A DNA stretch of 64,000 nucleotides from Vibrio azureus (GTDB taxonomy: Bacteria > Pseudomonadota > Gammaproteobacteria > Enterobacterales > Vibrionaceae), in assembly GCF_002849855.1 (NCBI RefSeq), contig NZ_CP018616.1, positions 1,984,001 through 2,048,000 of the forward strand, read 5' to 3'. Position numbers and translations under genes: made by a program. Below, one piece after another: positions 25,960 to 36,884 of the stretch. The number at the start of each line of letters is the position of its first letter. Position 1 is the stretch's first letter. Below the pieces are notes generated by a model. It saw only the letters and a list, made by a program, of their open reading frames with translations, ran no database searches and was not told the origin of the DNA.

Positions 25960-28626
25960 ATGTTGTCTTTGATTGAACAAATTCGTGCTGGCTCGTTATG
26001 GGACTTTCCTGGTGGAGTACATCCAGCAGAAAATAAAAAGCAATCCAACAAGATGTCATTAGTACATGCATCGATCCCATCAGAAATTGTGCTCCCATTA
26101 AAACAGCACATTGGCAAATCGGGTAACTTACTGGTTGCTACTGGAGATTACGTCTTAAAAGGTCAACCACTGACCGCTTCTGATACCGGTTTTACGATTC
26201 CTGTTCATGCACCGACTTCAGGACATATACGAGCCATAGAGTCTAGGACTGTTGCCCACCCTTCTGGACTGTCCGAGCTTTGCGCAGTTATTATTCCTGA
26301 TGGTAATGAGACTTGGTGTCCAAGAACACCGATTGAAGACTATACCAAAATGTCTAAGGAATCTCTTATCGATGTCATTCGTCTGGCGGGTATTTCTGGA
26401 ATGGGTGGTGCAGGCTTTCCAACGGCAAAAAAACTCCAATCAGGTCTTGCACGAACAGAGATACTCATTGTTAACGCAGCAGAGTGCGAGCCCTATATTA
26501 CCGCCGATGATAAACTCATGCAGGAGCATGCGGACGAGCTTTTACAAGGGATCGAAATAGTTGAACATATTCTCAATCCCAAACTGACAATCATTGGTAT
26601 CGAAGATAATAAGCCTGATGCAATAAAAGCGCTTGAGCACGCAGCAAAAGAGAAGAACATTCTTATCCGCGTGATTCCAACCAAGTATCCCTCTGGTGGA
26701 GAAAAGCAGCTTATCAAGATTTTAACCAACAAAGAAATCCCCAGTGGTGCCATTCCTGCTGATATTGGTGTTTTAGTACAAAACGTAGGTTCACTCTTCT
26801 CAATTAAGCGTGCTGTCATTAACGGTGAGCCTATGATTAACCGTATTGTCACGCTGACAGGTGATACCTTTAAACAACCTCGCAATGTTTGGGCCTTACT
26901 CGGGACTCCGGTACAAGCGCTTCTGGATGAGTTTGGTTATAAAGCTGAACGAAAGCTGCAGCGCCTGATTATGGGTGGCCCGATGATGGGCTTTACCCTC
27001 CCTCATGCACAAGTGCCCATTACAAAAACCGCAAACTGTATTCTGGCACCGAAAAGACGTGAAATCGCTATTTCAAAAGATGAAATGGAATGCATTCGCT
27101 GTGGAGCCTGCGCTGAAGTGTGTCCTGCCACGTTACTCCCTCAGCAATTGCAATGGTATGCAAAAAGCCAAGAGTACGAAAAGCTCGAAGAGCTCAACCT
27201 CAAAGATTGTATTGAGTGTGGAGCTTGTGCCTTTGTTTGCCCGAGTGAAATTCCATTGGTTGAGTATTACCGCCAAGCGAAAGCAGAAATACGCGCTCAA
27301 GCTCAAGAAGCGGCGGCGGCTGAAAGAGCAAGAGCCCGCTTCGAAGAAAAACAAGCCCGTATGGAGCGAGAAAAAGCTGAACGTGAAAACCGGTTCAAAA
27401 AAGCAGCCGATGAACGCCGTAAAGACATGAAGGCATCAGGGGGAGATGACGCCGTTGCAGCGGCAATCGCGAGAGTCAAAGCACAAAAAGACGCTTCTGA
27501 AACCAATATAGAGCCTACCGTTAAACCGGCTGTAGCGGCTGCAATTGCCAAAGCCAAAGCAAAACAGGCCGCTGCCAAAGAAGCTGGACAGACGGAGCCT
27601 GACAACGAAGAAATGAGCAAGCTGAGGGAAGAACGTAAACGATTGGCTCGCGAACGTAAAGCATTGAAAGAAAAACAAGATGCCTCTTCTGAAGCCATTG
27701 ACCCTTCGCCATCAGTCGCATCAAACGATGACCCGAAAAAAGCCGCAGTCGCTGCTGCCATCGCTCGTGCTAAAGCGCGCAAAACTCAGCAAGACGCACC
27801 TGCTGAATCGACCGACACTGCATCAACGGCTGCATCAAACGATGACCCGAAAAAAGCCGCAGTCGCTGCTGCCATCGCTCGTGCCAAAGCGCGTAAAGCT
27901 CAGCAAGACGCACCTGCTGAACCAAACGAAGCTGCACCAGCGGCTGCATCAAACGATGACCCGAAAAAAGCCGCAGTCGCTGCTGCCATCGCTCGTGCTA
28001 AAGCGCGCAAAACTCAGCAAGACGCACCTGCTGAATCGACTTACACAGCATCAACGGCTGCATCAAGCGATGACCCGAAAAAAGCCGCAGTCGCTGCTGC
28101 TATCGCTCGCGCCAAAGCGCGTAAAGCTCAGCAAGACGCGCCTGCTGAATCGACCGACACAGCATCAACGGCTGCATCAAGCGATGACCCGAAAAAAGCC
28201 GCAGTCGCTGCTGCCATCGCTCGTGCTAAAGCGCGCAAAACTCAGCAAGACGCACCTGCTGAATCTACCGACACAGCATCAACGGCTGCATCAAGCGATG
28301 ACCCGAAAAAAGCCGCAGTCGCTGCTGCCATCGCTCGTGCCAAAGCGCGTAAAGCTCAGCAAGACGCACCTGCTGAATCGACCGAAGCTACACCAACGGC
28401 TGCATCAAGCAATGACCCGAAAAAAGCCGCAGTCGCTGCTGCCATCGCTCGTGCCAAAGCGCGTAAAGCTCAGCAAGATACTCCTGCTGAATCGACCGAA
28501 GCTACACCAGCGGCTGCATCAAGCGATGACCCGAAAAAAGCCGCAGTCGCTGCTGCTATCGCTCGCGCCAAAGCGCGTAAGGCTAAGCAAGACGCGAATA
28601 AAAATAATATTGAGGAGAACAAGTAA
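25960..28626 (+). CDS. rsxC: Rnf/Rsx complex subunit C with expanded repeat tail
   Basis: Peripheral NADH/FMN-binding and Fe-S subunit of the Rnf/Rsx complex. The conserved part (about residues 1-450) shows [19 protein letters not shown], the [13 protein letters not shown] nucleotide region and two ferredoxin motifs ([33 protein letters not shown]). A long charged coiled-coil-like region follows. From about residue 590 to the end come eight tandem copies of a 38-residue Ala/Lys-rich unit built on [18 protein letters not shown]. At 888 residues it is longer than E. coli RsxC (about 740). Variable Ala/Lys repeats at this end are typical of gamma-proteobacterial RsxC. The stop overlaps the rsxD ATG by one base. 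Confidence 0.95.
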   Translation: MLSLIEQIRAGSLWDFPGGVHPAENKKQSNKMSLVHASIPSEIVLPLKQHIGKSGNLLVATGDYVLKGQPLTASDTGFTIPVHAPTSGHIRAIESRTVAHPSGLSELCAVIIPDGNETWCPRTPIEDYTKMSKESLIDVIRLAGISGMGGAGFPTAKKLQSGLARTEILIVNAAECEPYITADDKLMQEHADELLQGIEIVEHILNPKLTIIGIEDNKPDAIKALEHAAKEKNILIRVIPTKYPSGGEKQLIKILTNKEIPSGAIPADIGVLVQNVGSLFSIKRAVINGEPMINRIVTLTGDTFKQPRNVWALLGTPVQALLDEFGYKAERKLQRLIMGGPMMGFTLPHAQVPITKTANCILAPKRREIAISKDEMECIRCGACAEVCPATLLPQQLQWYAKSQEYEKLEELNLKDCIECGACAFVCPSEIPLVEYYRQAKAEIRAQAQEAAAAERARARFEEKQARMEREKAERENRFKKAADERRKDMKASGGDDAVAAAIARVKAQKDASETNIEPTVKPAVAAAIAKAKAKQAAAKEAGQTEPDNEEMSKLREERKRLARERKALKEKQDASSEAIDPSPSVASNDDPKKAAVAAAIARAKARKTQQDAPAESTDTASTAASNDDPKKAAVAAAIARAKARKAQQDAPAEPNEAAPAAASNDDPKKAAVAAAIARAKARKTQQDAPAESTYTASTAASSDDPKKAAVAAAIARAKARKAQQDAPAESTDTASTAASSDDPKKAAVAAAIARAKARKTQQDAPAESTDTASTAASSDDPKKAAVAAAIARAKARKAQQDAPAESTEATPTAASSNDPKKAAVAAAIARAKARKAQQDTPAESTEATPAAASSDDPKKAAVAAAIARAKARKAKQDANKNNIEENK
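27727..28602 (+). repeat. 114-bp tandem repeat inside rsxC (eight copies)
   Basis: The start of each unit, at 27727, 27841, 27955, 28069, 28183, 28297, 28411 and 28525, is spaced by exactly 114 bases (38 codons). The middle GACCCGAAAAAAGCCGCAGT stretch is almost invariant at the DNA level, while the linker varies ([26 protein letters not shown]). Alternating KTQQ and KAQQ units suggest duplication of two-unit blocks. Confidence 0.95.
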
Positions 28627-29672
28627 TGTCGTTCTTTATTGCCAGTTCACCGCATGCTCATAATCGCCGAAATACGGCTGATCTGATGAAATGGGTAGCT
28701 TTGTGTGCCATACCAGGTTTAATCGCCCAAAGTTATTTCTTCGGTTGGGGAACGTTGATTCAACTAGTATTCGCTATCATCGTTGCGGTATCACTTGAAT
28801 TCACCGTGATGCTGATTCGTAAACGCTCTCCAATGCGTGCACTTCGAGATAATAGCGCTATAGTAACCGCTTGGTTACTCGCGATTTCAATCCCACCTTG
28901 GTCACCTTGGTGGCTCATTGTCATTGGTTTATTTTTTGCGATCATAGTTGCTAAACACCTCTATGGTGGCATTGGCCAAAACCTATTTAACCCGGCGATG
29001 GTGGCTTATGTCGTCTTACTGATCTCATTTCCCGTTCAAATGACCAGTTGGAGTGCGCCCGTATCGTTGATCACTCAACATACAGGGTTTATTGATACTT
29101 TTTCACTGATTTTTACCGGTTATAACTTTGATGGCCTCTCACTACAGCAAGTTCGTTCGGGCGTTGACGGGTTTACGATGGCAACACCACTGGACACCTT
29201 TAAAACAGGACTCATGAGTGGCTCAACACCGAGCGAGGTTCTCACACAACCTATCTTTGATGGCTTAGCTGGTGTCGGTTGGCAATGGGTTAATATTGCT
29301 TACTTTATCGGCGGCGTCATTATGCTCAAAAAGCGCATAATCCAGTGGTATATTCCCGTTGGCTTCCTCGTTAGCCTAACATTATTTAGCACCATTTTTA
29401 GCCTCATTACTCCAGGTGAAACGGCATCGCCTCTCCTACACCTTCTATCCGGTGCCACAATGCTAGGCGCTTTCTTTATTGCAACGGACCCAGTATCTGC
29501 TTCCACCACGGTCAAAGGCAGACTCATTTTTGGTGCCCTTATTGGCGGGTTAGTCTTTATTATTCGCAGTTGGGGAGGTTTCCCAGATGGCGTCGCATTT
29601 GCTGTGCTTATCGCTAATATGTGTGTTCCTCTAATCGATTATTACACTAAACCAAGAACTTACGGTCATTGA
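28626..29672 (+). CDS. rsxD: Rnf/Rsx complex subunit D
   Basis: Membrane subunit with about eight to ten helices that carries covalent FMN and is thought to be part of the ion path. The 348 residues begin [21 protein letters not shown], the characteristic start for Rsx[30 protein letters not shown] and [13 protein letters not shown] (the region of the flavin-linked Thr) are also seen. Its ATG overlaps the rsxC stop (TAATG), a sign of translational coupling. Confidence 0.95.
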   Translation: MSFFIASSPHAHNRRNTADLMKWVALCAIPGLIAQSYFFGWGTLIQLVFAIIVAVSLEFTVMLIRKRSPMRALRDNSAIVTAWLLAISIPPWSPWWLIVIGLFFAIIVAKHLYGGIGQNLFNPAMVAYVVLLISFPVQMTSWSAPVSLITQHTGFIDTFSLIFTGYNFDGLSLQQVRSGVDGFTMATPLDTFKTGLMSGSTPSEVLTQPIFDGLAGVGWQWVNIAYFIGGVIMLKKRIIQWYIPVGFLVSLTLFSTIFSLITPGETASPLLHLLSGATMLGAFFIATDPVSASTTVKGRLIFGALIGGLVFIIRSWGGFPDGVAFAVLIANMCVPLIDYYTKPRTYGH

Positions 29673-29679
29673 GGCAAAC

Positions 29680-30318
29680 ATGTTAAACGCTATTAGAAAA
29701 AATGGGGTAACGCTAGCGATCTTCGCTTGTGCTACAACAGGAGTTGTCGCATTAACCCAATACCTGACTAAAGACCAAATTAAACTCCAAGAGCAAAAGC
29801 AGTTACTATCGTTGCTCAATCAGGTTATTCCAGAAAGTATCCACGATAATAACTTGGTAACCTCTTGTCGATTAGTGTCTGCGCTGGAGTTAGGGACGAC
29901 ACACTCGATGCCCGCTTACCTCGCGACCAAAAATGGTCAACCTGTAGCACTAGCGATTGAATCCATTGCTCCTAATGGCTATAACGGACAGATTAAAATC
30001 CTAACGGGCATTAATAACCAAGGGAAAATCCTCGGTACTCGAGTTTTAAACCATCAAGAGACACCAGGGCTTGGTGACAAAATCGACCTGCGGATTACAG
30101 ATTGGATCTTAAGCTTTACCGGAAAACAAGTCACAGAAAATAACTGGAATAGCTGGCATGTACGTAAGGATGGTGGCGATTTTGATCAGTTTACCGGTGC
30201 CACGATTACTCCACGTGCGGTCGTCAAAGCCGTAAGAAATACGGTAGATTACGTGAACAAACACCGTGATGAAATCAACCGTCAGTCATCAGACTGTTAT
30301 GGAGAAAACCATGAGTGA
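29680..30318 (+). CDS. rsxG: Rnf/Rsx complex subunit G (flavoprotein)
   Basis: Single-helix membrane protein with a periplasmic FMN-binding domain, 212 residues. The N-terminal helix is around residues 9-27. The flavinylation motif is [11 protein letters not shown] near residue 175, where the second Thr carries [15 protein letters not shown] precedes it. The gene ends eight bases inside rsxE. Confidence 0.94.
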   Translation: MLNAIRKNGVTLAIFACATTGVVALTQYLTKDQIKLQEQKQLLSLLNQVIPESIHDNNLVTSCRLVSALELGTTHSMPAYLATKNGQPVALAIESIAPNGYNGQIKILTGINNQGKILGTRVLNHQETPGLGDKIDLRITDWILSFTGKQVTENNWNSWHVRKDGGDFDQFTGATITPRAVVKAVRNTVDYVNKHRDEINRQSSDCYGENHE

Positions 30319-31003
30319 AAATAAGCAACTGATGAAAAATGGCTTGTGGAGTAATAACCCAGCCTTAGTGCAATTACTCGGCTTGTGCCCCTTATTAGCC
30401 GTGTCATCAACCGTTACCAACGCTCTAGGATTAGGTATTGCAACCCTACTCGTTCTGGTTGGCTCTAATGTAAGCGTCTCTTTAATTCGTAATTTTGTGC
30501 CAAAAGAGATCAGAATACCTGTCTTTGTCATGATTATTGCCGCATTAGTGACCTGCGTACAACTGTTGATGAACGCCTACACATATGGTCTCTACTTGTC
30601 ACTTGGTATATTCATTCCCCTCATTGTGACTAACTGCATCATCATTGGTCGAGCAGAAGCATACGCATCCAAAAATGCGGTCCTTCCTGCTGCCCTAGAT
30701 GGTCTGTGGATGGGTTTAGGTATGACCTCAGTGTTGGTTGTACTCGGTGCGGTACGAGAATTATTAGGCAATGGAACACTGTTTGATGGTGCAGACCTTT
30801 TAATGGGTGAATGGGCTTCAGTACTTCGCCTGCAAGTTTTTCAGTTTGATAACAGCTTTTTACTGGCATTACTACCACCTGGCGCTTTCATCTTTGTTGG
30901 ATTTTTAATCGCCTTTAAGAATATGATTGATAACTCTTTCAAAGCTCGCCAACCAAAAAAAGATAAGCCATCAATCGAAAGAGCTCGCGTAACAAACGCT
31001 TAA
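30311..31003 (+). CDS. rsxE: Rnf/Rsx complex subunit E
   Basis: Membrane subunit paralogous to RsxA, about six helices. The start at 30311 ([21 protein letters not shown]) is preceded by GGAGAAAACC and yields 230 residues, the family length; a longer frame reaching into rsxG is rejected. [38 protein letters not shown] and [17 protein letters not shown] are family signatures. Last gene of the complex; nth follows after 81 bases. Confidence 0.95.
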   Translation: MSENKQLMKNGLWSNNPALVQLLGLCPLLAVSSTVTNALGLGIATLLVLVGSNVSVSLIRNFVPKEIRIPVFVMIIAALVTCVQLLMNAYTYGLYLSLGIFIPLIVTNCIIIGRAEAYASKNAVLPAALDGLWMGLGMTSVLVVLGAVRELLGNGTLFDGADLLMGEWASVLRLQVFQFDNSFLLALLPPGAFIFVGFLIAFKNMIDNSFKARQPKKDKPSIERARVTNA

Positions 31004-31016
31004 TTAACCCTAATGC

Positions 31017-31045
31017 AAAGGCTCTCTTGTCTAGGGAGCACCTTT
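31017..31045 (+). other. Hairpin between rsxE and nth
   Basis: AAAGGCTCTC and GGGAGCACCTTT pair with one G-T pair and one bulge around TTGTCTA. No T-run follows, so readthrough into nth is likely; it may modulate the level of nth mRNA. Confidence 0.35.
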
Positions 31046-31084
31046 CATCAGCCTGTAAATGGTTAGTGAAATTGGAAGCCGACA

Positions 31085-31726
31085 ATGAATAAAACAAAAA
31101 GAATTGAAATCCTTGAGCGATTAAGAGAGAACAACCCTAACCCTCAAACCGAGCTAAACTGGGAAACACCTTTTGAGCTTTTAATCGCTGTACTGTTATC
31201 TGCACAAGCAACCGATGTCAGTGTTAACAAAGCCACAGATAAGCTCTACCCTGTCGCCAATACGCCGCAAGCTATTTTTGATTTAGGTGTTGATGGTCTC
31301 AAAGAGTATATTAAAACCATCGGCTTATTTAACTCGAAAGCTGAAAATACCATCAAAACTTGCCGTATCTTACTCGATAAACACGACGGGCAAGTACCTG
31401 AAAATCGGGAAGCTCTAGAAGCTTTACCTGGAGTTGGCCGAAAAACTGCGAATGTCGTTCTCAATACAGCATTTGGTTGGCCAACTATCGCGGTCGACAC
31501 CCACATCTATCGTGTTTCAAATCGAACAAAATTCGCTATGGGTAAAACCGTTGACGATGTGGAAGAAAAGCTGCTAAAAGTCGTCCCAAAAGAGTTTAAA
31601 CTTGATGTGCATCACTGGCTTATTCTTCACGGTCGTTACACCTGTGTAGCAAGAAAACCGCGCTGTGGCAGTTGTATCATTGAAGATCTATGCGAGTTCA
31701 AAGAAAAAATTTATCCAGATAACTAG
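31085..31726 (+). CDS. nth: Endonuclease III
   Basis: Bifunctional DNA glycosylase/AP lyase that removes oxidised pyrimidines. The 213 residues closely follow E. coli Nth: LLSAQATDVSVNKAT, the helix-hairpin-helix LPGVGRKTANVVL with the catalytic Lys, VDTHIYRV with the catalytic Asp, and the C-terminal [4Fe-4S] cluster in CVARKPRCGSCIIEDLC (Cys spacing 6-2-5). The position directly after rsxE is conserved in enterobacteria. Confidence 0.98.
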   Translation: MNKTKRIEILERLRENNPNPQTELNWETPFELLIAVLLSAQATDVSVNKATDKLYPVANTPQAIFDLGVDGLKEYIKTIGLFNSKAENTIKTCRILLDKHDGQVPENREALEALPGVGRKTANVVLNTAFGWPTIAVDTHIYRVSNRTKFAMGKTVDDVEEKLLKVVPKEFKLDVHHWLILHGRYTCVARKPRCGSCIIEDLCEFKEKIYPDN

Positions 31727-31786
31727 GGGCTGCTGACCCTAACCAGAGATAAAACCTAATTAACTACCATCGTTGGGAGCAACACT

Positions 31787-32203
31787 ATGTCAAACGGTCG
31801 AATTCTTCACACTATGCTACGCGTGGGTGATTTAGAAAAATCAATTAAATTTTACACTGAAGTGATGGGAATGAACCTCCTCCGCACTAACGAAAATCAA
31901 GCCTATGAATACACTCTTGCATTCTTAGGCTATGGTGATGAGTCTCAGGGAGCAGTGATTGAACTTACCTATAACTGGGGAACGACAGAATATGATCTTG
32001 GCAATGCTTTCGGGCATATTGCCATTGGGGTTGATGATATTTACTCAACTTGTGACGCAATCAAAGCGGCTGGTGGCAATGTGACTCGAGAGCCAGGTCC
32101 AGTAAAAGGTGGCAGTACCCATATCGCTTTCGTTAAAGATCCAGACAATTACATGATAGAGCTTATTCAAAATAAACAAGCCAGTGCGGGATTAGAAGGC
32201 TGA
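31787..32203 (+). CDS. gloA: Glyoxalase I (lactoylglutathione lyase)
   Basis: Converts the methylglyoxal-glutathione hemithioacetal to S-lactoylglutathione, a cytoplasmic detoxification step. The 138 residues contain [17 protein letters not shown] with the first metal His, IELTYNWG with a Glu ligand, GHIAIGVDD with the second His, and MIELIQ with the last Glu ligand. The short form lacking an insertion indicates the Ni2+-dependent bacterial type. GGAG lies 10 bases upstream of the ATG. Confidence 0.96.
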   Translation: MSNGRILHTMLRVGDLEKSIKFYTEVMGMNLLRTNENQAYEYTLAFLGYGDESQGAVIELTYNWGTTEYDLGNAFGHIAIGVDDIYSTCDAIKAAGGNVTREPGPVKGGSTHIAFVKDPDNYMIELIQNKQASAGLEG

Positions 32204-32299
32204 GCCCATTAGCTTAATAAAAAAGCTATAAACTTAGTAAAATCTCTTAGCGAAAAAAGCACCATTCGCTGAAAAAACCGCTCGATAGATCAATAAGTT

Positions 32300-32329
32300 A
32301 GGCAGGCTAATGATGGCTTGCCTTAATTT
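32300..32329 (+). terminator. Weak candidate terminator after gloA
   Basis: GGCAGGC and GCTTGCC pair (one G-T) around a short loop, followed by TTAATTTT. It is about 100 bases past gloA. Confidence 0.35.
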
Positions 32330-32451
32330 TACAGAGCTTTCATAGAGGAAAACCTCAAAAGGCGCGGTTCAACAAGACAAACTCGGCTACATGAGTTGCA
32401 TTATTTAACCCACTCCTCATTTAACCCATTCCCCCTTCCCCCCAGAAAACG

Positions 32452-33333
32452 TTATATCGAAGAACGCCCCAAAGATATCACCACTCTACGGTTCTTATCT
32501 TTACCTATCGGCGAAGCATTATCCGCAATCGGTCTACGTTTACCATAACCGTGAACCCGTATCCTATCTTCTGCCAACCCTAATGATTGGAAATACTCAC
32601 GTAACGTTTCTGCCCGCCTTTCCGAAAGATTTTGGCTCACGCTTTTGCTTTCCGTTGCGTCGGTATACGAAGCCACCAGCACGAGATCAATATCTTGATT
32701 ATGTTTAATATAGTCAGCAATCTGCGTCAAACGCTTCTTAGACGCTTTCGTGAGTTGATCGCCTTGGCGTTCGTAGTGAAGGATAGTAAATGAGATATCC
32801 TCAAAGCTGTATTTCAATAGGTTAGAAATGCAGTCACTGAAGACTTGGTATTTTTGCTGAAACAGCACAGAAGACAGCGCTACTTCTATTCGCTGATCTC
32901 TACTCTGCCAATCTTGATAACTGAATGTTGGGTATCGACCTTTTTCTAATTCTGCTAGCATTCCCCAAGCCGTTTGCCCTCCGACATAACCATCAAACTG
33001 TTTGAAAAACTTCAAACTGCTCATTCGATCAGCATGATCACCAGGACGCCATGGCGGTGGCATAGAAATGAGACTGACGTTACGTGTTTCCCCCATTGGT
33101 CGACGCATTTTCAATTCAAAGTCTAAGTTAATTTTCTTACTAGCATGAGACGAAAAAACAGCATCTCCAAATCCTGGAATAGGGTGGACTAACTGACATT
33201 CCAGTGGGGTATTTTTAACCATCTCCCACTCGGATTGTTGTGGAGTTGCAACATAGTGCTGGCCCGTAGAAGCAAGACAGCTTCCACTGAGAACAGAGAA
33301 GAAAACAATACGAATGAGAGACCAATTGTTCAT
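32452..33333 (-). CDS. motY: Sodium-type flagellar motor protein MotY
   Basis: Periplasmic T-ring protein that helps anchor PomA/PomB stators of the Na+-driven polar flagellum. The ATG at 33333 ([13 protein letters not shown]) with AGGATTGAA upstream gives 293 residues, the known length. A signal peptide ends near CLAS. The N-terminal half has [34 protein letters not shown] and [18 protein letters not shown]. The C-terminal OmpA-like peptidoglycan-binding domain shows [22 protein letters not shown] and [12 protein letters not shown]. It is an isolated gene, divergent from rnt. Confidence 0.96.
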   Translation of the reverse strand: MNNWSLIRIVFFSVLSGSCLASTGQHYVATPQQSEWEMVKNTPLECQLVHPIPGFGDAVFSSHASKKINLDFELKMRRPMGETRNVSLISMPPPWRPGDHADRMSSLKFFKQFDGYVGGQTAWGMLAELEKGRYPTFSYQDWQSRDQRIEVALSSVLFQQKYQVFSDCISNLLKYSFEDISFTILHYERQGDQLTKASKKRLTQIADYIKHNQDIDLVLVASYTDATESKSVSQNLSERRAETLREYFQSLGLAEDRIRVHGYGKRRPIADNASPIGKDKNRRVVISLGRSSI

Positions 33334-33665
33334 TTCAATCCTATTTATCAAGTGGCAGTAATTTGCCGCTTATTCACATTTAATGCAGCGAATACTCAAA
33401 TGACCTCGGAAAGCCAGCTCCGAGAAATTAGCCATGCCCAAGAGCAACGCGATGTAACACCTTAAGATCATTCTAACAAGCAATATTCAAGCCAACATCA
33501 GGCTCTTGCACTATAAAAGCATATAATCTGCTCATCGCATAAAGCGCTGCCTTAGTGGCATAAAGATATGCAGAAAAGGCAATTGAGCATTTCTCTTAAA
33601 TTGCGGTTTTTCTCATTGAGAGAATCTGTAATAATGCCAGCTTGGTCACACAAAATTAAGCTAAT
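33334..33665. other. Gap between motY and rnt
   Basis: About 330 bases with no gene. GAATACTCAAATGACCTCGG at about 33390 resembles one end of the dispersed repeat, followed by an unrelated CTCCGAG palindrome partner. Promoters for the two divergent genes must lie here but none is clear enough to call. Confidence 0.5.
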
Positions 33666-34310
33666 ATGATATTAGAAAATGAAGCCTTAACCTTGAAGAA
33701 ACGATTTCGCGGCTATTTCCCTGTTGTTGTGGATGTAGAAACCGCGGGGTTTAATGCCAAAACAGACGCACTGCTTGAGATCTGTGCCGTCACTTTGCGT
33801 ATGGATGAAAATGGCGAACTCCATCCAGCTTCAACAATTCATTTTCATATCGAGCCTTTTGAAGGGGCCAACCTCGAAAAAGAAGCGTTAGAGTTCAATG
33901 GGATACGTGACCCTTTCAGCCCGTTACGAGGAGCCGTAGCGGAACAAGAAGCATTGAAAGAAATCTATAAGCTTATCCGCAAAGAACAAAAAGCAGCAGA
34001 CTGCTCTCGAGCCATTATGGTGGCACACAATGCCGCCTTTGACTTAGGCTTCGTTAATGCCGCTAACGAGCGCTGTAAATTGAAAAGAGTTCCTTTTCAC
34101 CCCTTTGCAACTTTTGATACCGCAACCCTCAGTGGCCTAGCTTATGGACAAACTGTTCTTGCGAAAGCCTGTAAAACAGCCGGAATGGCCTTTGATAATC
34201 GAGAAGCGCATTCTGCTCTTTATGATACACAAAAAACTGCAGAATTATTCTGTGGCATCGTCAACAAATGGAAGGCCTTAGGCGGTTGGCCGCTGGTTGA
34301 CGAAGAATAA
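33666..34310 (+). CDS. rnt: Ribonuclease T
   Basis: DEDD-family 3'-5' exoribonuclease that trims tRNA and other stable RNA ends. The 214 residues include the first exonuclease motif VVVDVETAG (Asp23, Glu25), [12 protein letters not shown] with the second Asp, and [15 protein letters not shown] with the His and last Asp. The basic patch KKRFRGYFP at the N terminus fits RNA binding. The stop lies 29 bases before the antiporter gene, so the two may be co-transcribed. Confidence 0.96.
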   Translation: MILENEALTLKKRFRGYFPVVVDVETAGFNAKTDALLEICAVTLRMDENGELHPASTIHFHIEPFEGANLEKEALEFNGIRDPFSPLRGAVAEQEALKEIYKLIRKEQKAADCSRAIMVAHNAAFDLGFVNAANERCKLKRVPFHPFATFDTATLSGLAYGQTVLAKACKTAGMAFDNREAHSALYDTQKTAELFCGIVNKWKALGGWPLVDEE

Positions 34311-34339
34311 TAAAATAAACACAACATATTAGGAAAAGT

Positions 34340-35665
34340 ATGAATCCTGTCGTTATATCCGTATGCGTAATGCTTGTATTAGCGTTAATGCGTGTAAATG
34401 TCGTTGTTGCACTTACATTTAGTGCAATTATTGGTGGCCTTGTGGCCGGAATGAGCCTAGGTGATACCGTCACTGCATTTGAAAGCGGCCTAGGTGGTGG
34501 TGCTACCATTGCTCTAAGCTATGCTATGTTGGGTACGTTTGCTGTTGCCATCTCTCGCTCTGGTATTACAGATTTACTTGCTAACGCCGTGATTAAACGT
34601 CTAAACGGCAAAGAGAATGCTGCATCTGCTACTGGTCTTAAATACTTAGTATTAATTTGCTTAGTTTTAGTCACCATGTCATCTCAGAATGTCATTCCGG
34701 TACATATCGCCTTTATTCCAATTTTAATTCCACCTCTTTTGGGCGTGTTTGCAAAACTAAAGCTGGACCGCCGTCTGGTGGCTTGTGTGCTGACCTTTGG
34801 TCTTATTACACCATATATGGTCTTACCCATTGGTTTTGGGGGTATTTTCCTTAATAACATCCTGCTAAAAAACTTACACGAAAACGGTCTTGAGAACGTG
34901 GTGGCAAGTCAAGTCCCCACTGCTATGTTACTGCCAGCTGCAGGTATGTTATTTGGCCTAGCAACCGCTATATTTGTGAGCTACCGTAAACCTCGCCAAT
35001 ACAAAGAAACAGAATTAACCGCTGTCGACCAATCTGATGACAAGCTGAATAAAAAGCACCTCGCTGTTGCCGTTGCTGGCATTATTGCAGCGCTCAGTGT
35101 GCAACTTTATACCGGTTCAATGATCATCGGTGCCCTTGCTGGCTTTATGGTGTTTACCTTTGGTGGCGTCATTGCTTGGAAAGAAACTCATGATGTGTTC
35201 ACCAAAGGTGTCAACATGATGGCCATGATCGGATTTATCATGATTGCAGCCGCAGGCTTCGCAGCCGTCATGAAACAAACCGGTGGTGTTGAAACTTTGG
35301 TTGAGTCCTTGTCTACCAGTATCGGGGACAATAAACCATTAGCCGCCTTATTAATGCTTGTCGTCGGGCTTTTAGTGACCATGGGTATTGGCTCTTCGTT
35401 CTCAACCATCCCAATTTTAGCAACGATTTACGTGCCACTGGCTCTTGCATTTGGCTTCTCTCCTATGGCAACAATCGCCCTTGTAGGAACAGCTGCAGCC
35501 CTGGGTGATGCAGGTTCACCGGCTTCGGATTCAACACTTGGTCCCACTTCTGGATTGAATGCAGATGGCCAACATGAGCACATTTGGGATACCGTTGTAC
35601 CAACTTTTATCCACTACAACATCCCGCTGATTGTTTTCGGTTGGATTGCCGCAATGGTGCTTTAG
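34340..35665 (+). CDS. Na+/H+ antiporter family transporter (YuiF type)
   Basis: A 441-residue polytopic protein with about 11 hydrophobic segments. It begins [18 protein letters not shown], with [26 protein letters not shown] and the conserved C-terminal [29 protein letters not shown], typical of the Na_H_antiporter family related to NhaC. Substrates of the YuiF branch are not settled; amino-acid transport has been proposed for relatives, so Na+/H+ exchange is only the family name. GGAAAAG precedes the ATG; a strong two-way terminator follows. Confidence 0.85.
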   Translation: MNPVVISVCVMLVLALMRVNVVVALTFSAIIGGLVAGMSLGDTVTAFESGLGGGATIALSYAMLGTFAVAISRSGITDLLANAVIKRLNGKENAASATGLKYLVLICLVLVTMSSQNVIPVHIAFIPILIPPLLGVFAKLKLDRRLVACVLTFGLITPYMVLPIGFGGIFLNNILLKNLHENGLENVVASQVPTAMLLPAAGMLFGLATAIFVSYRKPRQYKETELTAVDQSDDKLNKKHLAVAVAGIIAALSVQLYTGSMIIGALAGFMVFTFGGVIAWKETHDVFTKGVNMMAMIGFIMIAAAGFAAVMKQTGGVETLVESLSTSIGDNKPLAALLMLVVGLLVTMGIGSSFSTIPILATIYVPLALAFGFSPMATIALVGTAAALGDAGSPASDSTLGPTSGLNADGQHEHIWDTVVPTFIHYNIPLIVFGWIAAMVL

Positions 35666-35719
35666 AGCTCGCTCTCCAGTATCAACCTATCAGCGCCTCA
35701 CTACATCGTAACCAATAAC

Positions 35720-35750
35720 AAAAAAGCCACTCTATCGAGAGTGGCTTTTT
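35720..35750. terminator. Bidirectional terminator
   Basis: AGCCACTCT and AGAGTGGCT form a perfect 9-bp stem around ATCG, flanked by six A residues on one side and five T residues on the other. It lies between the ends of the converging antiporter and DsbA-family genes. Confidence 0.92.
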
Positions 35751-35769
35751 CTTGAGGATCATTTAGAAA

Positions 35770-36399
35770 CTACTGAGAAGGCATATTATTCACGATACAC
35801 TCACGAATTGCTTTCAACGTAGTCTCAGTCGATAAGTAATCAACTTCGATAGGAAAATAGGCGTCATTTATCTGTAGCACCAAACTTGGGTAAGTACTAA
35901 CACCCAAGCTTTTAGCAAAACTCAGTTGGTCTTCAAATACCCCTTCCAACAAGCTACCATCCATATCGTTTTTAAACTGCTGTACATTGAGCCCAATTTC
36001 TTTCGCTAATTGCAGTAAAGTGGCTTCTTCATGTGGAGGTAATGCTCGTAGGTAATAAGCATGTTGGATCGCTTCAAGCATCTGCTCATAGGAGTCTTGA
36101 AAACCTGCAGCAACTACAGCTCGACAAGACTGATAAGTGCTCCTAACCGGTGTGCATAACGTCCAAAAATCATAGTTAAATTTGGTTCCCAACTGTCGCT
36201 CAATTTGTTTCCAAATATTCTCAATTCTATGCTGCATTTCTGGCGGCATTGGTAAATTTGAATCCGGAGCAAGGCCCCCCAGCACATATTCAAACTGAAT
36301 CACACCTGGTAACTGCTGCTTCAGTTTATCTATCGTAGGCTTGTAGCCCCAACACCAACTGCACATAGGATCATGCACATAATAAAGCTTTATGCTCAT
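35770..36399 (-). CDS. DsbA-family (FrnE-like) thioredoxin-fold protein
   Basis: A 209-residue protein with no signal peptide, so probably cytoplasmic. It opens SIKLYYVHDPMCSWCWGYKP, with a Cys-Ser-Trp-Cys redox motif and the thioredoxin-fold GVSTYPSLVLQ (cis-Pro) near the C terminus, plus a helical insertion between. The pattern fits the DsbA/FrnE/2-hydroxychromene isomerase superfamily. I start at the ATG at 36399 because family members start just before this strand; 16 extra in-frame residues upstream are unlike the family. The redox partner is unknown. Confidence 0.85.
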   Translation of the reverse strand: MSIKLYYVHDPMCSWCWGYKPTIDKLKQQLPGVIQFEYVLGGLAPDSNLPMPPEMQHRIENIWKQIERQLGTKFNYDFWTLCTPVRSTYQSCRAVVAAGFQDSYEQMLEAIQHAYYLRALPPHEEATLLQLAKEIGLNVQQFKNDMDGSLLEGVFEDQLSFAKSLGVSTYPSLVLQINDAYFPIEVDYLSTETTLKAIRECIVNNMPSQ

Positions 36400-36884
36400 T
36401 TTAAAACCAAACCCATTAAACTTATAAACTTGCAGCAAACTCCGCATTAAAATGACAGCAAAGTGGCGACAAATTTAGTACTTCTTTACCGCGATAAAGT
36501 TGAGTATATCTTAATGGACTGCAAGACGCTTCTTTAAATCGGAAAACACAAACCAAAACTGATAACAGAAAGGACAGGCGACAAGAACGAACATGTTTAT
36601 ATAAAACGTGGGTCGTTAGATGTTGCTTTACTTGCCTTCTCAAAGATTTTACGACATAACGCTCGCCACTATGTGATTGGAAAGCTTCAATTGTGTCTGT
36701 CCCACGAACTTCTCTCCTACTAACCTCCACTCTGTGCCACTAACCTCAGCTAACCGCCAACCTTAATCATCAAAAACAAACTATAAATCCCTTTTTAACA
36801 ATAACTTAAAGATAACATATTGCACTTTTCATATATTGGTTAATAATAAAAAAGATATGCAACCAAAGTAATATTGAGCGTGTT
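36400..36884. other. Intergenic region with a probable Vibrio repeat ORF
   Basis: A minus-strand open frame of 102 codons (36730-36422) is rich in Arg, Ser and Cys (VVKSLRRQVKQHLTTHVLYK, RLSFLLSVLVCVFRF). It reminds me of short hypothetical proteins annotated repeatedly in Vibrio genomes, which suggests a dispersed non-coding element rather than a real gene. The motif TTGTGTCTGTCCC lies at 36691-36703. The AT-rich 100 bases before 36885 should hold the next gene's promoter. Confidence 0.4.

Noticed and set aside
27727..28602. Regular repeat spacing as a possible CRISPR array
   Set aside because: Units are 114 bp, contiguous, codon-phased and coding; there are no spacers.
27680..28663. Long alternate-frame ORFs across the rsxC repeats (for example 327 codons) and minus-strand frames
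   Set aside because: They are shadows of a stop-free GC-rich repeat; the rsxC frame has the recognisable protein and its codon pattern.
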